A DNA stretch of 64,000 bases from assembly GCA_014169315.1 (NCBI GenBank), contig AP022133.1:1550001-1614000 (forward strand), given 5' to 3'. Shown here in pieces: positions 17,895 through 27,685 of the stretch. Below the pieces are notes generated by a model. It saw nothing but the letters and a program-made list of their open reading frames with translations. It searched no databases and was not told where the DNA came from. The stretch is from Enterobacter cloacae (lineage in GTDB: Bacteria; Pseudomonadota; Gammaproteobacteria; Enterobacterales; Enterobacteriaceae). Made by a program: the position numbers and the translations under genes. Position 1 is the stretch's first letter. Each line of letters opens with the position of its first letter.

Positions 17895-20003
17895 ATGAAT
17901 TCTCTGTTTGCCAGTACGGCCCGTGGGCTGGAAGAGCTGTTAAAAACTGAACTGGAAACCCTGGGTGCGCAAGAGTGCCAGGTGGTTCAGGGTGGTGTCC
18001 ATTTTGAGGGCGACACGCGGCTTATTTACCAGAGCCTGATGTGGAGCCGTCTGGCGTCGCGCATCATGCTGCCGATGAAAGAGTGCAAGGTCTATAGCGA
18101 TCTTGACCTCTACACCGGCGTACAGATGATCGACTGGACAGAGATCTTCACCCCGAATGCCACCTTTGCCGTGCATTTCAACGGCGTGAACGATGAGATC
18201 CGCAACAGCCAGTACGGTGCGCTGCGCGTGAAAGATGCCATCGTTGACTGCTTCACGCGTAAAAATAAGGAACGTCCGAACGTCGATCGCGAAAACCCGG
18301 ATCTGCGTATTAACGTGTGGCTTAACGGTGATACTGCCAGTATTTCCCTGGATCTGAGCGGGGCAGGCTTGCACCTGCGTGGCTACCGCGATCGCACCGG
18401 TATGGCACCTATCAAAGAAACCCTGGCCGCCGCCATTGTGATGCGCTCCGGCTGGCAGCCGGGTACGCCGTTGCTCGACCCGATGTGTGGTTCCGGTACG
18501 CTGCTGATTGAAGCGGCGATGCTGGCAACCGATCGTGCGCCGGGGTTACACCGTGGCCACTGGGGCTTTGGTGGCTGGGCACAGCACGATGAAGCTATCT
18601 GGCAAGAGGTCAAAGCCGAAGCACAGACCCGCGCGCGTAAAGGCCTGGCGGAGTACACCTCCCATTTCTACGGCTCTGACAGCGACCCTCGCGTTATTGA
18701 ACGTGCGCGCAGCAACGCCCGCCGTGCCGGGATTGGTGAGCTTGTTACCTTTGAAGTGAAAGACGTCGCGAACTTAACCAATCCGCTGCCAAAAGGGCCT
18801 TACGGTACGGTTATCAGCAACCCGCCGTACGGCGAGCGTCTCGATAGCGAACCGGCGCTGATTGCCCTGCACAGCCTGCTGGGCCGAAATATGAAAGACT
18901 ATTTTGGCGGCTGGAATCTGTCCCTGTTCAGCGCCTCGCCAGAGCTGTTGAGCTGCCTGCAATTGCGTGCCGATCGCCAGTTTAAAGCGAAAAACGGCCC
19001 GCTGGAATGTGTGCAGAAGAACTACCATCTGGCAGAAAAAGCGGCAGACAGTAAACCATCTGGCGTGGCGGAAGATTACGCCAACCGCCTGCGCAAGAAT
19101 CTGAAGAAATTTGAAAAATGGGCGAAGCAGGAAGGTATTGAATGCTATCGCCTGTATGACGCCGATCTGCCGGAGTACAACGTGGCGGTTGATCGTTACG
19201 GCGATTGGGTTGTGGTGCAGGAGTATGCGCCGCCAAAAACTATCGATGCGCAAAAAGCGCGTCAGCGTATGCTGGACGTGATTGCCGCAACCATCGCTGT
19301 GCTGAGTATCGCGCCGAACAAACTGGTGCTGAAAACCCGTGAGCGTCAGAAAGGGAAAAACCAGTACCAGAAGATGGGCGAAAAGGGCGATTTCATCGAA
19401 GTGGGCGAATATAACGCGCGCCTGTGGGTGAACCTGACCGATTATCTTGATACCGGCCTGTTCCTTGACCACCGTATCGCCCGTCGTATGTTGGGCCAGA
19501 TGAGCAAAGGCAAAGACTTCCTGAACCTGTTCTCTTATACCGGCAGCGCCAGCGTGCATGCAGGACTGGGCGGCGCACGCAGCACCACCACGGTGGATAT
19601 GTCCCGTACCTATCTGGAGTGGGCAGAGCGTAACCTGCGCCTTAATGGCCTGACTGGCCGTCAGCATCGTCTGATGCAGGCCGACGTGCTGGGCTGGTTG
19701 CGTGATACTGATGAACAGTTCGACCTGATCTTCATCGATCCGCCAACGTTCTCTAACTCCAAGCGCATGGAAGATAGCTTTGACGTTCAACGCGATCACC
19801 TGCGCCTGATGACAGACCTGAAACGCCTGCTGCGTAAAGGCGGCACTATTATGTTCTCGAACAACAAACGCGGCTTCCGTATGGATCACGACGGCCTGGC
19901 GGCGCTGGGACTGAAAGCACAAGAAATCAGCCAAAAAACGCTGTCTCAGGACTTCGCCCGTAACCGTCAGATCCATAACTGCTGGTTGATTACCGCGGCC
20001 TGA
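17895..20003 (+). CDS. rlmL: 23S rRNA methyltransferase RlmKL (m2G2445 / m7G2069)
   Basis: A fused bifunctional methyltransferase acting on the peptidyl-transferase region of 23S rRNA. 702 residues, the E. coli length. The N-terminus has a THUMP RNA-binding domain (about 45-155), then the RlmL catalytic domain with the SAM motif [15 protein letters not shown] and the N2-methylation motif SNPPYGERL. The C-terminal RlmK domain has the SAM motif [13 protein letters not shown] and [10 protein letters not shown]. uup follows after 12 bp and is probably cotranscribed. Confidence 0.96.
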   Translation: MNSLFASTARGLEELLKTELETLGAQECQVVQGGVHFEGDTRLIYQSLMWSRLASRIMLPMKECKVYSDLDLYTGVQMIDWTEIFTPNATFAVHFNGVNDEIRNSQYGALRVKDAIVDCFTRKNKERPNVDRENPDLRINVWLNGDTASISLDLSGAGLHLRGYRDRTGMAPIKETLAAAIVMRSGWQPGTPLLDPMCGSGTLLIEAAMLATDRAPGLHRGHWGFGGWAQHDEAIWQEVKAEAQTRARKGLAEYTSHFYGSDSDPRVIERARSNARRAGIGELVTFEVKDVANLTNPLPKGPYGTVISNPPYGERLDSEPALIALHSLLGRNMKDYFGGWNLSLFSASPELLSCLQLRADRQFKAKNGPLECVQKNYHLAEKAADSKPSGVAEDYANRLRKNLKKFEKWAKQEGIECYRLYDADLPEYNVAVDRYGDWVVVQEYAPPKTIDAQKARQRMLDVIAATIAVLSIAPNKLVLKTRERQKGKNQYQKMGEKGDFIEVGEYNARLWVNLTDYLDTGLFLDHRIARRMLGQMSKGKDFLNLFSYTGSASVHAGLGGARSTTTVDMSRTYLEWAERNLRLNGLTGRQHRLMQADVLGWLRDTDEQFDLIFIDPPTFSNSKRMEDSFDVQRDHLRLMTDLKRLLRKGGTIMFSNNKRGFRMDHDGLAALGLKAQEISQKTLSQDFARNRQIHNCWLITAA

Positions 20004-20015
20004 AAGGAAAAATAA

Positions 20016-21923
20016 ATGTCTTTAATTAGTATGCACGGTGCATGGCTCTCTTTCAGCGATTCACCGCTTCTTGATAATGCGGAACTGCATATCGAAGATA
20101 ACGAGCGTGTCTGTCTGGTCGGTCGTAATGGCGCAGGCAAATCCACGCTGATGAAAATTCTTAATCGCGAACAGGGTCTGGATGACGGACGTATTGTTTA
20201 CGAGCAGGATCTTATTGTTTCCCGCCTGCAACAGGATCCACCGCGTCATGTGACTGGCAGCGTTTACGATTTCGTGGCCGAAGGTATTTCTGAACAGGCT
20301 GAATACCTGAAGCGTTATCACGAGATTTCACATCTGGTGATGACCGATCCAAGCGACAAGAACCTCAACGAACTGGCGAAAGTCCAGGAGATGCTGGATC
20401 ACCACGGCTTGTGGCAGCTGGAAAACCGCATTAACGAGGTACTGGCACAGCTTGGTCTTGAAGCGGATATGGAGCTGTCGTCGCTGTCAGGCGGCTGGCT
20501 GCGTAAAGCGGCGCTGGGGCGTGCGTTGGTCAGCGGGCCGAAAGTGCTGCTGCTGGACGAACCCACGAACCACCTGGATATTGAAGCGATTGACTGGCTG
20601 GAAAGCTTCCTGAAAACCTTCAGCGGCACCATCATCTTTATCTCGCACGACCGTTCGTTTATTCGCAATATGGCGACGCGCATTGTCGATCTCGATCGCG
20701 GCAAGCTGGTCACCTATCCGGGCGATTACGACACCTACCTGCTGGAAAAAGAAGAAAACCTGCGTGTTGAAGAGCTGCAAAATGCGGAGTTTGACCGCAA
20801 GCTGGCGCAGGAAGAGGTGTGGATCCGTCAGGGTATCAAAGCCCGCCGTACCCGTAACGAAGGTCGCGTTCGCGCCCTGAAAGCCATGCGTCGTGAACGC
20901 AGCGAGCGTCGCGAAGTGATGGGCAGTGCCAAAATGCAGGTCGAAGAGGCATCCCGTTCCGGTAAGATTGTCTTTGAAATGGAAAACGTCAATTATCAGG
21001 TTGACGGCAAGGTGCTGGTGAAAGACTTCTCCGCCCAGGTACAGCGTGGGGACAAAATTGCCCTTATCGGTCCGAACGGTTGCGGTAAAACCACGCTTCT
21101 GAAGCTGATGCTGGGGCAACTGCAGGCCGACAGTGGCCGAATTCACTGCGGTACGAAGCTTGAAGTGGCCTATTTCGACCAGCACCGTGCAGAACTGGAT
21201 CCGGACAGAACGGTGATGGATAACCTGGCCGAAGGTAAGCAAGAGGTCATGGTTAACGGTAAGCCGCGCCACGTGCTGGGTTACCTGCAGGATTTCCTGT
21301 TCCACCCTAAACGCGCGATGACACCTGTGCGTGCGCTGTCCGGCGGTGAGCGAAATCGTCTTCTGTTGGCGCGTCTGTTCCTGAAGCCAAGCAACCTGTT
21401 GATCCTCGATGAACCGACGAACGACCTGGATGTCGAAACGCTGGAATTACTGGAAGAACTGATTGACGGCTATCAGGGAACCGTGATGTTGGTTAGCCAC
21501 GATCGTCAGTTTGTTGATAACACCGTGACCGAATGCTGGATCTTCGAAGGTGAAGGCCGAATTGGACAGTATGTAGGCGGTTATCACGATGCAAAAGGGC
21601 AGCAGTCGCAATCTCTGGCGCAAAAACAGGCAAAATCCAGAAATGTACCTGAACCTGCTGCCGCAAAAGCAGAAACTGTTAAAAAATCTCCTGCTAAAAT
21701 GAGCTATAACCTGCAGCGCGAACTGGAAGGGTTGCCACAACGCCTTGAAGAGCTGGAAGCCTCCGTTGAAGCGTTGCAAACCCAGGTCGCAGATGCGTCA
21801 TTCTTTACGCAGCCACACGACTATACTCAGAAAGTATTGGCTGAACTCTCCCAGGCCGAGCAGGCGCTGGAAGAAGCATTTGAGCGCTGGGAGTACCTTG
21901 AGTCTCTGAAAAACGGCGCATAA
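20016..21923 (+). CDS. uup: ABC-F family ATPase Uup
   Basis: Soluble ABC-F protein with two nucleotide-binding domains and no membrane domain, thought to act on ribosomes; loss in E. coli raises precise transposon excision. 635 residues as in E. coli. Walker A motifs are GRNGAGKST and GPNGCGKTT, signatures LSGGWLRK and LSGGERNR, Walker B LLLDEPTNHLD and LILDEPTNDLD. An arm/linker rich in Arg and Glu separates the domains. The C-terminal about 80 residues form the DNA-binding coiled coil of Uup (from about SYNLQRELEGLPQRLEELE). It precedes pqiA by 13 bp. Confidence 0.96.
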   Translation: MSLISMHGAWLSFSDSPLLDNAELHIEDNERVCLVGRNGAGKSTLMKILNREQGLDDGRIVYEQDLIVSRLQQDPPRHVTGSVYDFVAEGISEQAEYLKRYHEISHLVMTDPSDKNLNELAKVQEMLDHHGLWQLENRINEVLAQLGLEADMELSSLSGGWLRKAALGRALVSGPKVLLLDEPTNHLDIEAIDWLESFLKTFSGTIIFISHDRSFIRNMATRIVDLDRGKLVTYPGDYDTYLLEKEENLRVEELQNAEFDRKLAQEEVWIRQGIKARRTRNEGRVRALKAMRRERSERREVMGSAKMQVEEASRSGKIVFEMENVNYQVDGKVLVKDFSAQVQRGDKIALIGPNGCGKTTLLKLMLGQLQADSGRIHCGTKLEVAYFDQHRAELDPDRTVMDNLAEGKQEVMVNGKPRHVLGYLQDFLFHPKRAMTPVRALSGGERNRLLLARLFLKPSNLLILDEPTNDLDVETLELLEELIDGYQGTVMLVSHDRQFVDNTVTECWIFEGEGRIGQYVGGYHDAKGQQSQSLAQKQAKSRNVPEPAAAKAETVKKSPAKMSYNLQRELEGLPQRLEELEASVEALQTQVADASFFTQPHDYTQKVLAELSQAEQALEEAFERWEYLESLKNGA

Positions 21924-22327
21924 CCAGGGATAAAATATGTGTGACCAGCACCACGCCGACAGGCATATATTATGCTCGCAATGCGATATGCTCGTGGCGT
22001 TGCCAGAGCTTGGTCACGGACATAAAGCACTGTGTCCACGCTGCAGCGCAACGTTGACAACCGAGTGGGACGCGCCACGGCAGCGTCCCACTGCTTATGC
22101 TCTGGCAGCATTGTTTATGCTGTTGCTCTCCAATCTCTTCCCCTTCATTTATATGAAGGTGGGAGGGATCACCAGCCAGGTGGATTTACTCGAAATCCCG
22201 GGCGTGATGTTCTCAGAAGATTACGCCAGTCTTGGCACCTTTTTCCTGCTCTTCGTACAGATTGTCCCGGCGTTTTGTCTGGTGGTGATCCTGCTTCTGG
22301 TCAACCGTGTCCGGATGCCATCTTCCC

Positions 22328-22331
22328 TTAA
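22328..22331. repeat. Left target-site duplication TTAA
   Basis: TTAA directly precedes the left inverted repeat of the insertion sequence and is repeated at 23529-23532. A 4-bp YTAR-type duplication is typical of IS5-group elements. Confidence 0.85.
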
Positions 22332-23528
22332 GGAAGGTGCGAATAAGTCCGAGATGTGAGATCATCGTGTTGTAACCTGAACCCAGAATGAGTAACCGGA
22401 TGAGCCAGCAACTGACTTTTGCCGACAGTGAGTTTTCCAGTAAACGCCGCCAGACCCGCAAAGAAGTTTTCCTTGGCAGAATGGATGACTTGCTTCCCTG
22501 GGACAAATTACTTGGCGTTATCGAGCCTGTGTATCCCAAGGCCGGTAATGGTCGCAGGCCCTATCCGCTGGAAACCATGCTGCGTATTCACTGCATGCAG
22601 CAATGGTACAACCTGAGCGATGAGGCCATGGAAGATGCCCTCTATGAAATCGCCTCCATGCGCCAATTTGCTCGCCTGTCACTGGATAAAGCCATTCCAG
22701 ACCGCACTACCATCATGAATTTCCGGCATTTGCTGGAGCAGCATGAACTGGCCCGCAAAATCTTCAGTACCGTTAATCACTGGCTAGCAGAGTGTGGCGT
22801 TCTAATGACCCAGGGCACCTTGGTGGATGCCACCATCATTCAAGCCCCCAGCTCTACCAAAAACAAACACAACAGCCGTGATGAAGACATGCACCAGACC
22901 AAGAAAGGTAACCAGTGGTACTTCGGCATGAAAGCGCACATTGGCGTGGACGCCAAAAGTGGCCTGACCCACAGTCTGGTGACCACGGCGGCTAACGAGC
23001 ACGACCTCAATCAGGTTGGCAAGTTACTGCATGGCGATGAAGAATTTATCTCAGCCGATGCTGGTTATCAGGGGGCCGAAAAGCGCGATGAGCTCAGCGA
23101 TGTCAGCGCAGACTGGCTTATCGCCAAGCGTCCCGGCAAAGTGAATGCATTGAAGCAACACCCGCGCAAGAACAAGCTGGCCATCCGTTACGAATACCTG
23201 AAAGCGAGTATCCGAGCGAAGGTTGAGCATCCATTTCGGATAGTAAAATGTCAGTTTGGTTTCGTCAAAGCCAGGTACAAGGGGCTGGCTAAAAATGACA
23301 GTCAACTGGCGATGTTATTCACCCTGGCGAACCTGGTTCGAGTTGACCAATTGATACGGGCACAGGCGAGATCTACCTGAAATGAGGAAATTGGCCTGAA
23401 ACAGGGCCAAAATCAGCCACGAAGAGACGATTTTGGGCTGAAAATTGGAAAATTGAGCCACAGGACGTCGATAAAGGACGGTTTGGGGCGTCATATCGGG
23501 AGCTGCGGACCACTTAATCGCAGCTTCC
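22332..23528 (+). mobile_element. IS5-family insertion sequence, 1,197 bp
   Basis: The left inverted repeat is GGAAGGTGCGAATAAG (22332-22347). The right end (23513-23528), read on the minus strand, is GGAAGCTGCGATTAAG; the two match at 14 of 16 positions. The element is flanked by TTAA duplications and contains one transposase gene in the same direction as pqiA. Size, ends and transposase place it in the IS5 group of the IS5 family, close to but not identical with IS5 of E. coli. About 125-150 bp at the right end do not code for transposase. I do not assign an ISfinder name. Confidence 0.95.
22400..23380 (+). CDS. IS5-family transposase (DDE)
   Basis: Catalyses movement of the element by a DDE (RNase H-like) mechanism. 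The start at 22400 ([21 protein letters not shown]) aligns with the usual IS5 start and gives 326 residues; an ATG 12 bp upstream is also possible. Features seen: DUF772-type N-terminal region ([22 protein letters not shown]), the first catalytic Asp in [16 protein letters not shown], the second in [11 protein letters not shown], and the YREK-like segment near [16 protein letters not shown] with the catalytic Glu. The gene looks complete, so the element is probably mobile. Confidence 0.95.
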   Translation: MSQQLTFADSEFSSKRRQTRKEVFLGRMDDLLPWDKLLGVIEPVYPKAGNGRRPYPLETMLRIHCMQQWYNLSDEAMEDALYEIASMRQFARLSLDKAIPDRTTIMNFRHLLEQHELARKIFSTVNHWLAECGVLMTQGTLVDATIIQAPSSTKNKHNSRDEDMHQTKKGNQWYFGMKAHIGVDAKSGLTHSLVTTAANEHDLNQVGKLLHGDEEFISADAGYQGAEKRDELSDVSADWLIAKRPGKVNALKQHPRKNKLAIRYEYLKASIRAKVEHPFRIVKCQFGFVKARYKGLAKNDSQLAMLFTLANLVRVDQLIRAQARST

Positions 23529-23532
23529 TTAA
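23529..23532. repeat. Right target-site duplication TTAA
   Basis: Second copy of the 4-bp target duplication, directly after the right inverted repeat; pqiA sequence (AGATTAAACTTGCACGG) continues from here. Confidence 0.85.
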
Positions 23533-24395
23533 GATTAAACTTGCACGGATCCTGTTCCAGTTAAAAAGCTGGGGGATGGCCGAGATTTTTCTGGCCGGTA
23601 TTCTGGTCAGCTTCGTGAAGCTGATGGCTTACGGTGACGTTGGGATTGGCAGTAGCTTTATTCCCTGGTGCCTGTACTGCGTACTGCAGTTACGCGCTTT
23701 CCAGTGCGTTGACCGGCGCTGGGCGTGGGACGATATTGCACCAGCTCCCACGCTGGCGCAGACGGTGAAAGTGGGTGTGCCAGGTATCCGTCAGGGGCTT
23801 CGTTCTTGCCCGTGCTGCACCGCTGTGCTGCCGGCAGATCTGGACGTGTGTCCGCGCTGCGAAACGAAAGGTCATGTGCGCCGTAAAAATAGCCTGCAGT
23901 GGACAATGGCGCTGCTGGTGACGTCCATTATGCTTTATCTGCCCGCCAATATTTTGCCGATTATGATAACTGATTTGCTCGGCGACAAAATGCCCTCGAC
24001 GATCCTGGCCGGGGTGATATTGCTGTGGGGGGAAGGGTCTTATCCTGTCGCCGGCGTTATCTTCATCGCCAGTATTATGGTGCCAACCTTGAAAATGATC
24101 GCGATTGCGTGGCTCTGCTGGGATGCAAAAGGGCACGGAAAACGCGACAGCGAACGAATGCACCTGATCTATGAAGTGGTCGAGTTTGTCGGACGCTGGT
24201 CAATGATTGACGTGTTTGTTATTGCCGTTCTCTCTGCACTGGTGCGGATGGGCGGATTGATGAGTATTTATCCGGCGATGGGGGCATCAATGTTTGCACT
24301 GGTCGTGATTATGACCATGTTTGCGGCCATGACCTTCGACCCTCGTTTATCGTGGGATCGTGAGCCTGAATCAAGCCATGAGGAAGAGTAAGAGC

Positions 24396-26036
24396 ATGGA
24401 AAATAAGAGTGGAGAGGCGAAAGTGCAGAAGGTCAAGAACTGGTCACCGGTGTGGATTTTCCCCATCGTGACTGCGCTGATCGGTGCATGGATCCTGTTT
24501 TATCATTACAGCCATCAGGGACCGGAAGTGACGCTTATTACCACCAATGCTGAGGGGATTGAGGGCGGTAAAACGACCATCAAGAGCCGTAGTGTGGATG
24601 TGGGTGTCGTTGAAAGCGCAATCCTGACCGACGATTTAACGCATGTTGAAATCAAGGCGCGGTTGAATGCGGGTATGGAAAAACTCCTGCACAGTGATTC
24701 GGTTTTCTGGGTGGTTAAGCCGCAGGTCGGGCGAGAAGGGATCAGCGGCTTAGGTACGCTGTTGTCTGGTGCCTATATTGAACTGCAGCCGGGCTCTAAA
24801 GGGAATGCGCCGGGGAAATACCAGCTTCTTGATTCTCCACCACTTGCACCGCCTGATGCGAAAGGTATCCGCGTGATCCTCGACAGCAAAAAAGCGGGCC
24901 AGTTAACGGCGGGTGATCCGGTGCTGTTCCGCGGTTATCGCGTCGGTTCGGTTGAGAAAAGTACCTTTGACCCGCAGAAAAGAGCTATCAGCTATCAGCT
25001 GTTCATCAACGCACCCAACGATCGGCTGGTCACCAGCAATGTTCGTTTCTGGAAAGACAGCGGTATCGCAGTGGATCTAACCTCCGCTGGCATGCGTGTT
25101 GAAATGGGGTCGCTGACAACGCTGTTTGGTGGTGGGGTGAGTTTTGACGTACCCGAAGGCCTGGAACTGGGGCAGCCGGTTGCTGAGAATACGGCCTTCC
25201 GACTCTTTGACGATCAAAAAAGCATTCAGGATGCGCTATACACCGATCACGTTGATTTCCTGATGTTCTTCAAAGATTCCGTACGTGGTCTGCAACCTGG
25301 TGCACCGGTTGAGTTCCGCGGAATTCGTCTGGGTACGGTGGGACAAGTCCCCTTCTTCGTACCGGGACTTCAGCAGATGCTGGATGATGATTACCGCATT
25401 CCGGTTCTGATTCGCATTGAGCCTGAGCGTCTGGTTAATCAGATTGGTGAAAATCAGGATATTGGTACGCATATCTCCCAACTGATGGAACGTGGTCTGC
25501 GCGGGTCGCTGAAGACTGGCAACCTGGTGACCGGTGCGCTGTATGTGGATATGGACTTCTATCCTAAAGCACCTGCGATGACGGGTATCCGCGAATTTGG
25601 TGGTTACAAGATCATTCCAACGGTCAGCAGCGGTCTGGCGCAGATACAGCAGCGTCTGATGGAAACACTGGATAAGATTAACAATCTGCCATTGAATCCG
25701 ATGATTGAAGCGGCAACAAACTCACTGAGCGAAAGTCAGGCGACGATGCGCCGTCTGCAAACCACGCTGGATAACATCAACAAGATCACTGCAAGCCAGT
25801 CCATGCAGCAGCTACCGCAGGATATGCAGAAAACGCTGCGTGAACTTAACCGCAGTATGCAGGGCTTCCAGCCGGGTTCGGCGGCATACAACAAGATGGT
25901 GGCAGATATGCAACGTCTTGATCAGGTCTTGCGTGAACTGCAGCCCGTTCTGAAAACGCTTAACGAGAAGAGCAACGCGCTGGTGTTTGAAGCGAAAGAT
26001 AAAAAGGATCCTGAGCCGAAGAGGGCAAAAGAATGA
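24396..26036 (+). CDS. pqiB: Intermembrane transport protein PqiB
   Basis: MCE-domain protein anchored in the inner membrane; PqiB hexamers form a long hollow tube thought to carry lipids across the periplasm. From the ATG at 24396 (MENKSGEAKVQKVKNW) it has 546 residues as in E. coli. One membrane helix (WIFPIVTALIGAWILFYHY, about 20-38) is followed by three MCE repeats (about 45-140, 160-275 and 285-400; note PGAPVEFRGIRLGTVG) and a C-terminal helical/coiled-coil region (SLSESQATMRRLQTTLDNIN) that forms the needle. pqiC overlaps its end by 4 bp. With pqiA split upstream, expression must come from read-through or from a promoter in or after the IS. Confidence 0.95.
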   Translation: MENKSGEAKVQKVKNWSPVWIFPIVTALIGAWILFYHYSHQGPEVTLITTNAEGIEGGKTTIKSRSVDVGVVESAILTDDLTHVEIKARLNAGMEKLLHSDSVFWVVKPQVGREGISGLGTLLSGAYIELQPGSKGNAPGKYQLLDSPPLAPPDAKGIRVILDSKKAGQLTAGDPVLFRGYRVGSVEKSTFDPQKRAISYQLFINAPNDRLVTSNVRFWKDSGIAVDLTSAGMRVEMGSLTTLFGGGVSFDVPEGLELGQPVAENTAFRLFDDQKSIQDALYTDHVDFLMFFKDSVRGLQPGAPVEFRGIRLGTVGQVPFFVPGLQQMLDDDYRIPVLIRIEPERLVNQIGENQDIGTHISQLMERGLRGSLKTGNLVTGALYVDMDFYPKAPAMTGIREFGGYKIIPTVSSGLAQIQQRLMETLDKINNLPLNPMIEAATNSLSESQATMRRLQTTLDNINKITASQSMQQLPQDMQKTLRELNRSMQGFQPGSAAYNKMVADMQRLDQVLRELQPVLKTLNEKSNALVFEAKDKKDPEPKRAKE

Positions 26037-26599
26037 ATAAGTGGCTATTGATTGTTGGCGCTCTGCTTTTGACGGCGTGCAGTTCGGGTGTAGAGAACAA
26101 GAGCTACTATCAGTTGCCTCTTGCTACGCAGAACGGGGGGCAAAGCACGGCCAGCCAGGGAAACCGTCTGCTGTGGGTTGAACAGGTTGCGGTACCGGAT
26201 TATCTGGCGGGTAACGGTGTGGTCTACCAGACCAGCGATGTACAGTATGTCATTGCCTCTAATAACCTGTGGGCAAGCCCGCTGGATCAACAGCTACGTA
26301 ATACGCTGGTGGCGAATCTGGGTAGCCAGCTGCCTGGCTGGGTGGTTGCTTCACAGCCGCTCGGTACTGACCAGGATACGCTGAATGTGACCGTTACCGG
26401 CTTCCACGGTCGCTATGACGGCAACGTTGTGGTCAGCGGTGAGTGGCTGCTGAACCATCAGGGACAGCTGATTAAACGTCCTTTCCATCTTGAAATGAAG
26501 CAGCAAAAAGATGGTTACGATGAAATGGTCAAGGTTCTGGCACAGGGCTGGGCGCAAGAGTCGACCAGCATTGCCCGAGAAATTTCCCGGCTTCCATAA
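26033..26599 (+). CDS. pqiC: Outer-membrane lipoprotein PqiC (YmbA)
   Basis: Lipoprotein of the Pqi system thought to receive the PqiB tube at the outer membrane. 188 residues with a lipoprotein signal peptide MNKWLLIVGALLLTAC; the lipobox is LTAC with the acylated Cys at 16 and no Asp at +2 (SerSer), consistent with outer-membrane sorting. It belongs to the DUF330/ABC-type auxiliary lipoprotein family. ATGA overlap with pqiB. A long hairpin with T-run follows. Confidence 0.93.
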   Translation: MNKWLLIVGALLLTACSSGVENKSYYQLPLATQNGGQSTASQGNRLLWVEQVAVPDYLAGNGVVYQTSDVQYVIASNNLWASPLDQQLRNTLVANLGSQLPGWVVASQPLGTDQDTLNVTVTGFHGRYDGNVVVSGEWLLNHQGQLIKRPFHLEMKQQKDGYDEMVKVLAQGWAQESTSIAREISRLP

Positions 26600-26615
26600 G
26601 TAAAATTCATCGACA

Positions 26616-26655
26616 AAAGCCGCTGTCAGGGTTTCTCTGATTGCGGCTTTTTTTT
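26616..26655 (+). terminator. Terminator after pqiC
   Basis: AAAGCCGC (26616-26623) pairs with GCGGCTTT (26643-26650) around a 19-base loop, followed by a run of T. It closes the uup-pqi transcript. Confidence 0.72.
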
Positions 26656-26853
26656 CGTTTTGCCTTCAGATTGTTACTTGTGCCATGTCACATTTTTTGT
26701 ACAAATGATCTTCCGTATAGCTCACAAATATGACACCAGTATGAATTTTCAACATTGACGCTGGGGCGGATTCAGGGTATTCGTTATCTGTGGTTGCACA
26801 CTTTGCAATCACTGTTTTCTTTCCACCAGACAAAAGAATGAGGGAAACGAGGC

Positions 26854-27021
26854 ATGAAGAGACAGAAACGAGATCGCCTGGAAAGGGCTCATCAACGTGG
26901 TTATCAGGCTGGCATCGCCGGACGTTCTAAAGAAATGTGTCCCTATCAGACTTTGAATCAAAGGTCTCAATGGTTAGGGGGCTGGCGAGAAGCCATCGGA
27001 GACAGGGCAGTACTTGCTTGA
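26854..27021 (+). CDS. rmf: Ribosome modulation factor
   Basis: A 55-residue basic protein that converts 70S ribosomes into inactive 100S dimers in stationary phase. Reading from the ATG at 26854 gives MKRQKRDRLERAHQRGYQAG, then IAGRSKEMCPYQ and ending GDRAVLA before TGA at 27019-27021; this matches Rmf as known from E. coli. It lies between pqiC and fabA as in E. coli. The ribosome site is GAGG (about 11 bases upstream). Its own upstream region (26656-26853) is AT-rich and would hold the ppGpp- and CRP-dependent promoter, which I could not delimit. Confidence 0.95.
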   Translation: MKRQKRDRLERAHQRGYQAGIAGRSKEMCPYQTLNQRSQWLGGWREAIGDRAVLA

Positions 27022-27040
27022 TAGCGTCTCTTTAAAAAAA

Positions 27041-27065
27041 GAAACCTCCGCAGTGCGGAGGTTTC
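27041..27065. terminator. Terminator between rmf and fabA
   Basis: GAAACCTCCGC-AGT-GCGGAGGTTTC is an 11-bp perfect stem. The A-run at 27034-27040 gives a T-run on the minus strand, so it ends fabA; for rmf the tail (GCCTTTC) is weaker. Confidence 0.85.
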
Positions 27066-27092
27066 GCCTTTCTGAAGCGGCTAACGCGCTAA

Positions 27093-27611
27093 TCAGAAAG
27101 CAGAGGTGTCCTGGAACAGACCCACTTTCAGGTCGTTCGCAGCGTAAATCAGACGACCGTCTACCAGCACTTCACCATCCGCCAGGCCCATAATCAGACG
27201 ACGGTTAACAACGCGCTTGAAGTGGATACGGTAGGTGACTTTCTTCGCAGAAGGCAGAACCTGACCCGTGAATTTCACTTCGCCTACGCCCAGTGCGCGG
27301 CCTTTGCCTTCACCACCGAGCCAGCCCAGGTAGAAACCAACCAGCTGCCACATGGCATCGAGGCCCAGACAGCCAGGCATTACCGGATCGCCAATAAAGT
27401 GGCAACCGAAGAACCACAGGTCCGGGTTGATATCGAGTTCTGCTTCTACGTAACCCTTATCGAAGTTGCCGCCGGTTTCGGTCATTTTCACGACACGATC
27501 CATCATCAGCATGTTCGGGGCCGGTAACTGTGGGCCTTTCGCGCCAAACAGTTCACCGCGACCAGAGGCAAGAAGGTCTTCTTTTGTATAGGATTCGCGT
27601 TTATCTACCAT
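27093..27611 (-). CDS. fabA: 3-hydroxydecanoyl-ACP dehydratase/isomerase FabA
   Basis: Introduces the cis double bond for unsaturated fatty acid synthesis (dehydration of 3-hydroxydecanoyl-ACP and isomerisation to cis-3-decenoyl-ACP). 172 residues, the E. coli length; hot-dog fold. Catalytic His71 lies in [15 protein letters not shown] and Asp85 in LGLDAMWQ (numbering with Met). The upstream region carries recognisable FabR and FadR operators. It is convergent with rmf. Confidence 0.97.
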   Translation of the reverse strand: MVDKRESYTKEDLLASGRGELFGAKGPQLPAPNMLMMDRVVKMTETGGNFDKGYVEAELDINPDLWFFGCHFIGDPVMPGCLGLDAMWQLVGFYLGWLGGEGKGRALGVGEVKFTGQVLPSAKKVTYRIHFKRVVNRRLIMGLADGEVLVDGRLIYAANDLKVGLFQDTSAF

Positions 27612-27649
27612 GTTCTCAGTAAGCCTTATTTTAGTGAAGGACGCAGGAT

Positions 27650-27667
27650 AGCTAACACGTGTACGCT
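27650..27667 (-). promoter_or_regulatory. FabR operator of fabA
   Basis: AGCGTACACGTGTTAGCT (minus strand) is a near-palindrome centred on ACACGTGT and matches the FabR (YijC) site described upstream of fabA in enterobacteria. It lies 39 bp upstream of the fabA start. Site recognition is from memory of the published motif. Confidence 0.6.
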
Positions 27668-27668
27668 G

Positions 27669-27685
27669 AACAAGTCCGATCAGTT
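27669..27685 (-). promoter_or_regulatory. FadR operator of fabA
   Basis: AACTGATCGGACTTGTT (minus strand) fits the FadR operator pattern (ACTGGTCNGACNWGTT) closely. FadR activates fabA in E. coli from this position. The site overlaps the last codons and stop of lonH. Confidence 0.65.

Larger units (their letters stand above)
21937..24391 (+). pseudogene. pqiA: pqiA, interrupted by an IS5-family element
   Basis: PqiA is the multi-spanning inner-membrane partner of PqiB/PqiC in lipid transport across the envelope and is induced by redox agents such as paraquat. The 5' part (21937-22331) encodes about 131 residues with the first zinc-ribbon (CSQCDMLV...LCPRC) and the first membrane helices. An IS5-family element then interrupts, and the rest resumes at 23529-24391 with the second zinc-ribbon (CPCCTAVL...CPRC) and the remaining helices. 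Removing the element and one TTAA copy restores an uninterrupted 417-codon frame, the E. coli length, reading SSLKIKLARILFQLK across the join. The insertion is therefore clean and the gene is otherwise undamaged. The downstream pqiB and pqiC are intact. Confidence 0.95.

Noticed and set aside
18774..19976. 400-codon open frame antisense to rlmL
   Set aside because: Shadow of the rlmL frame; no family features.
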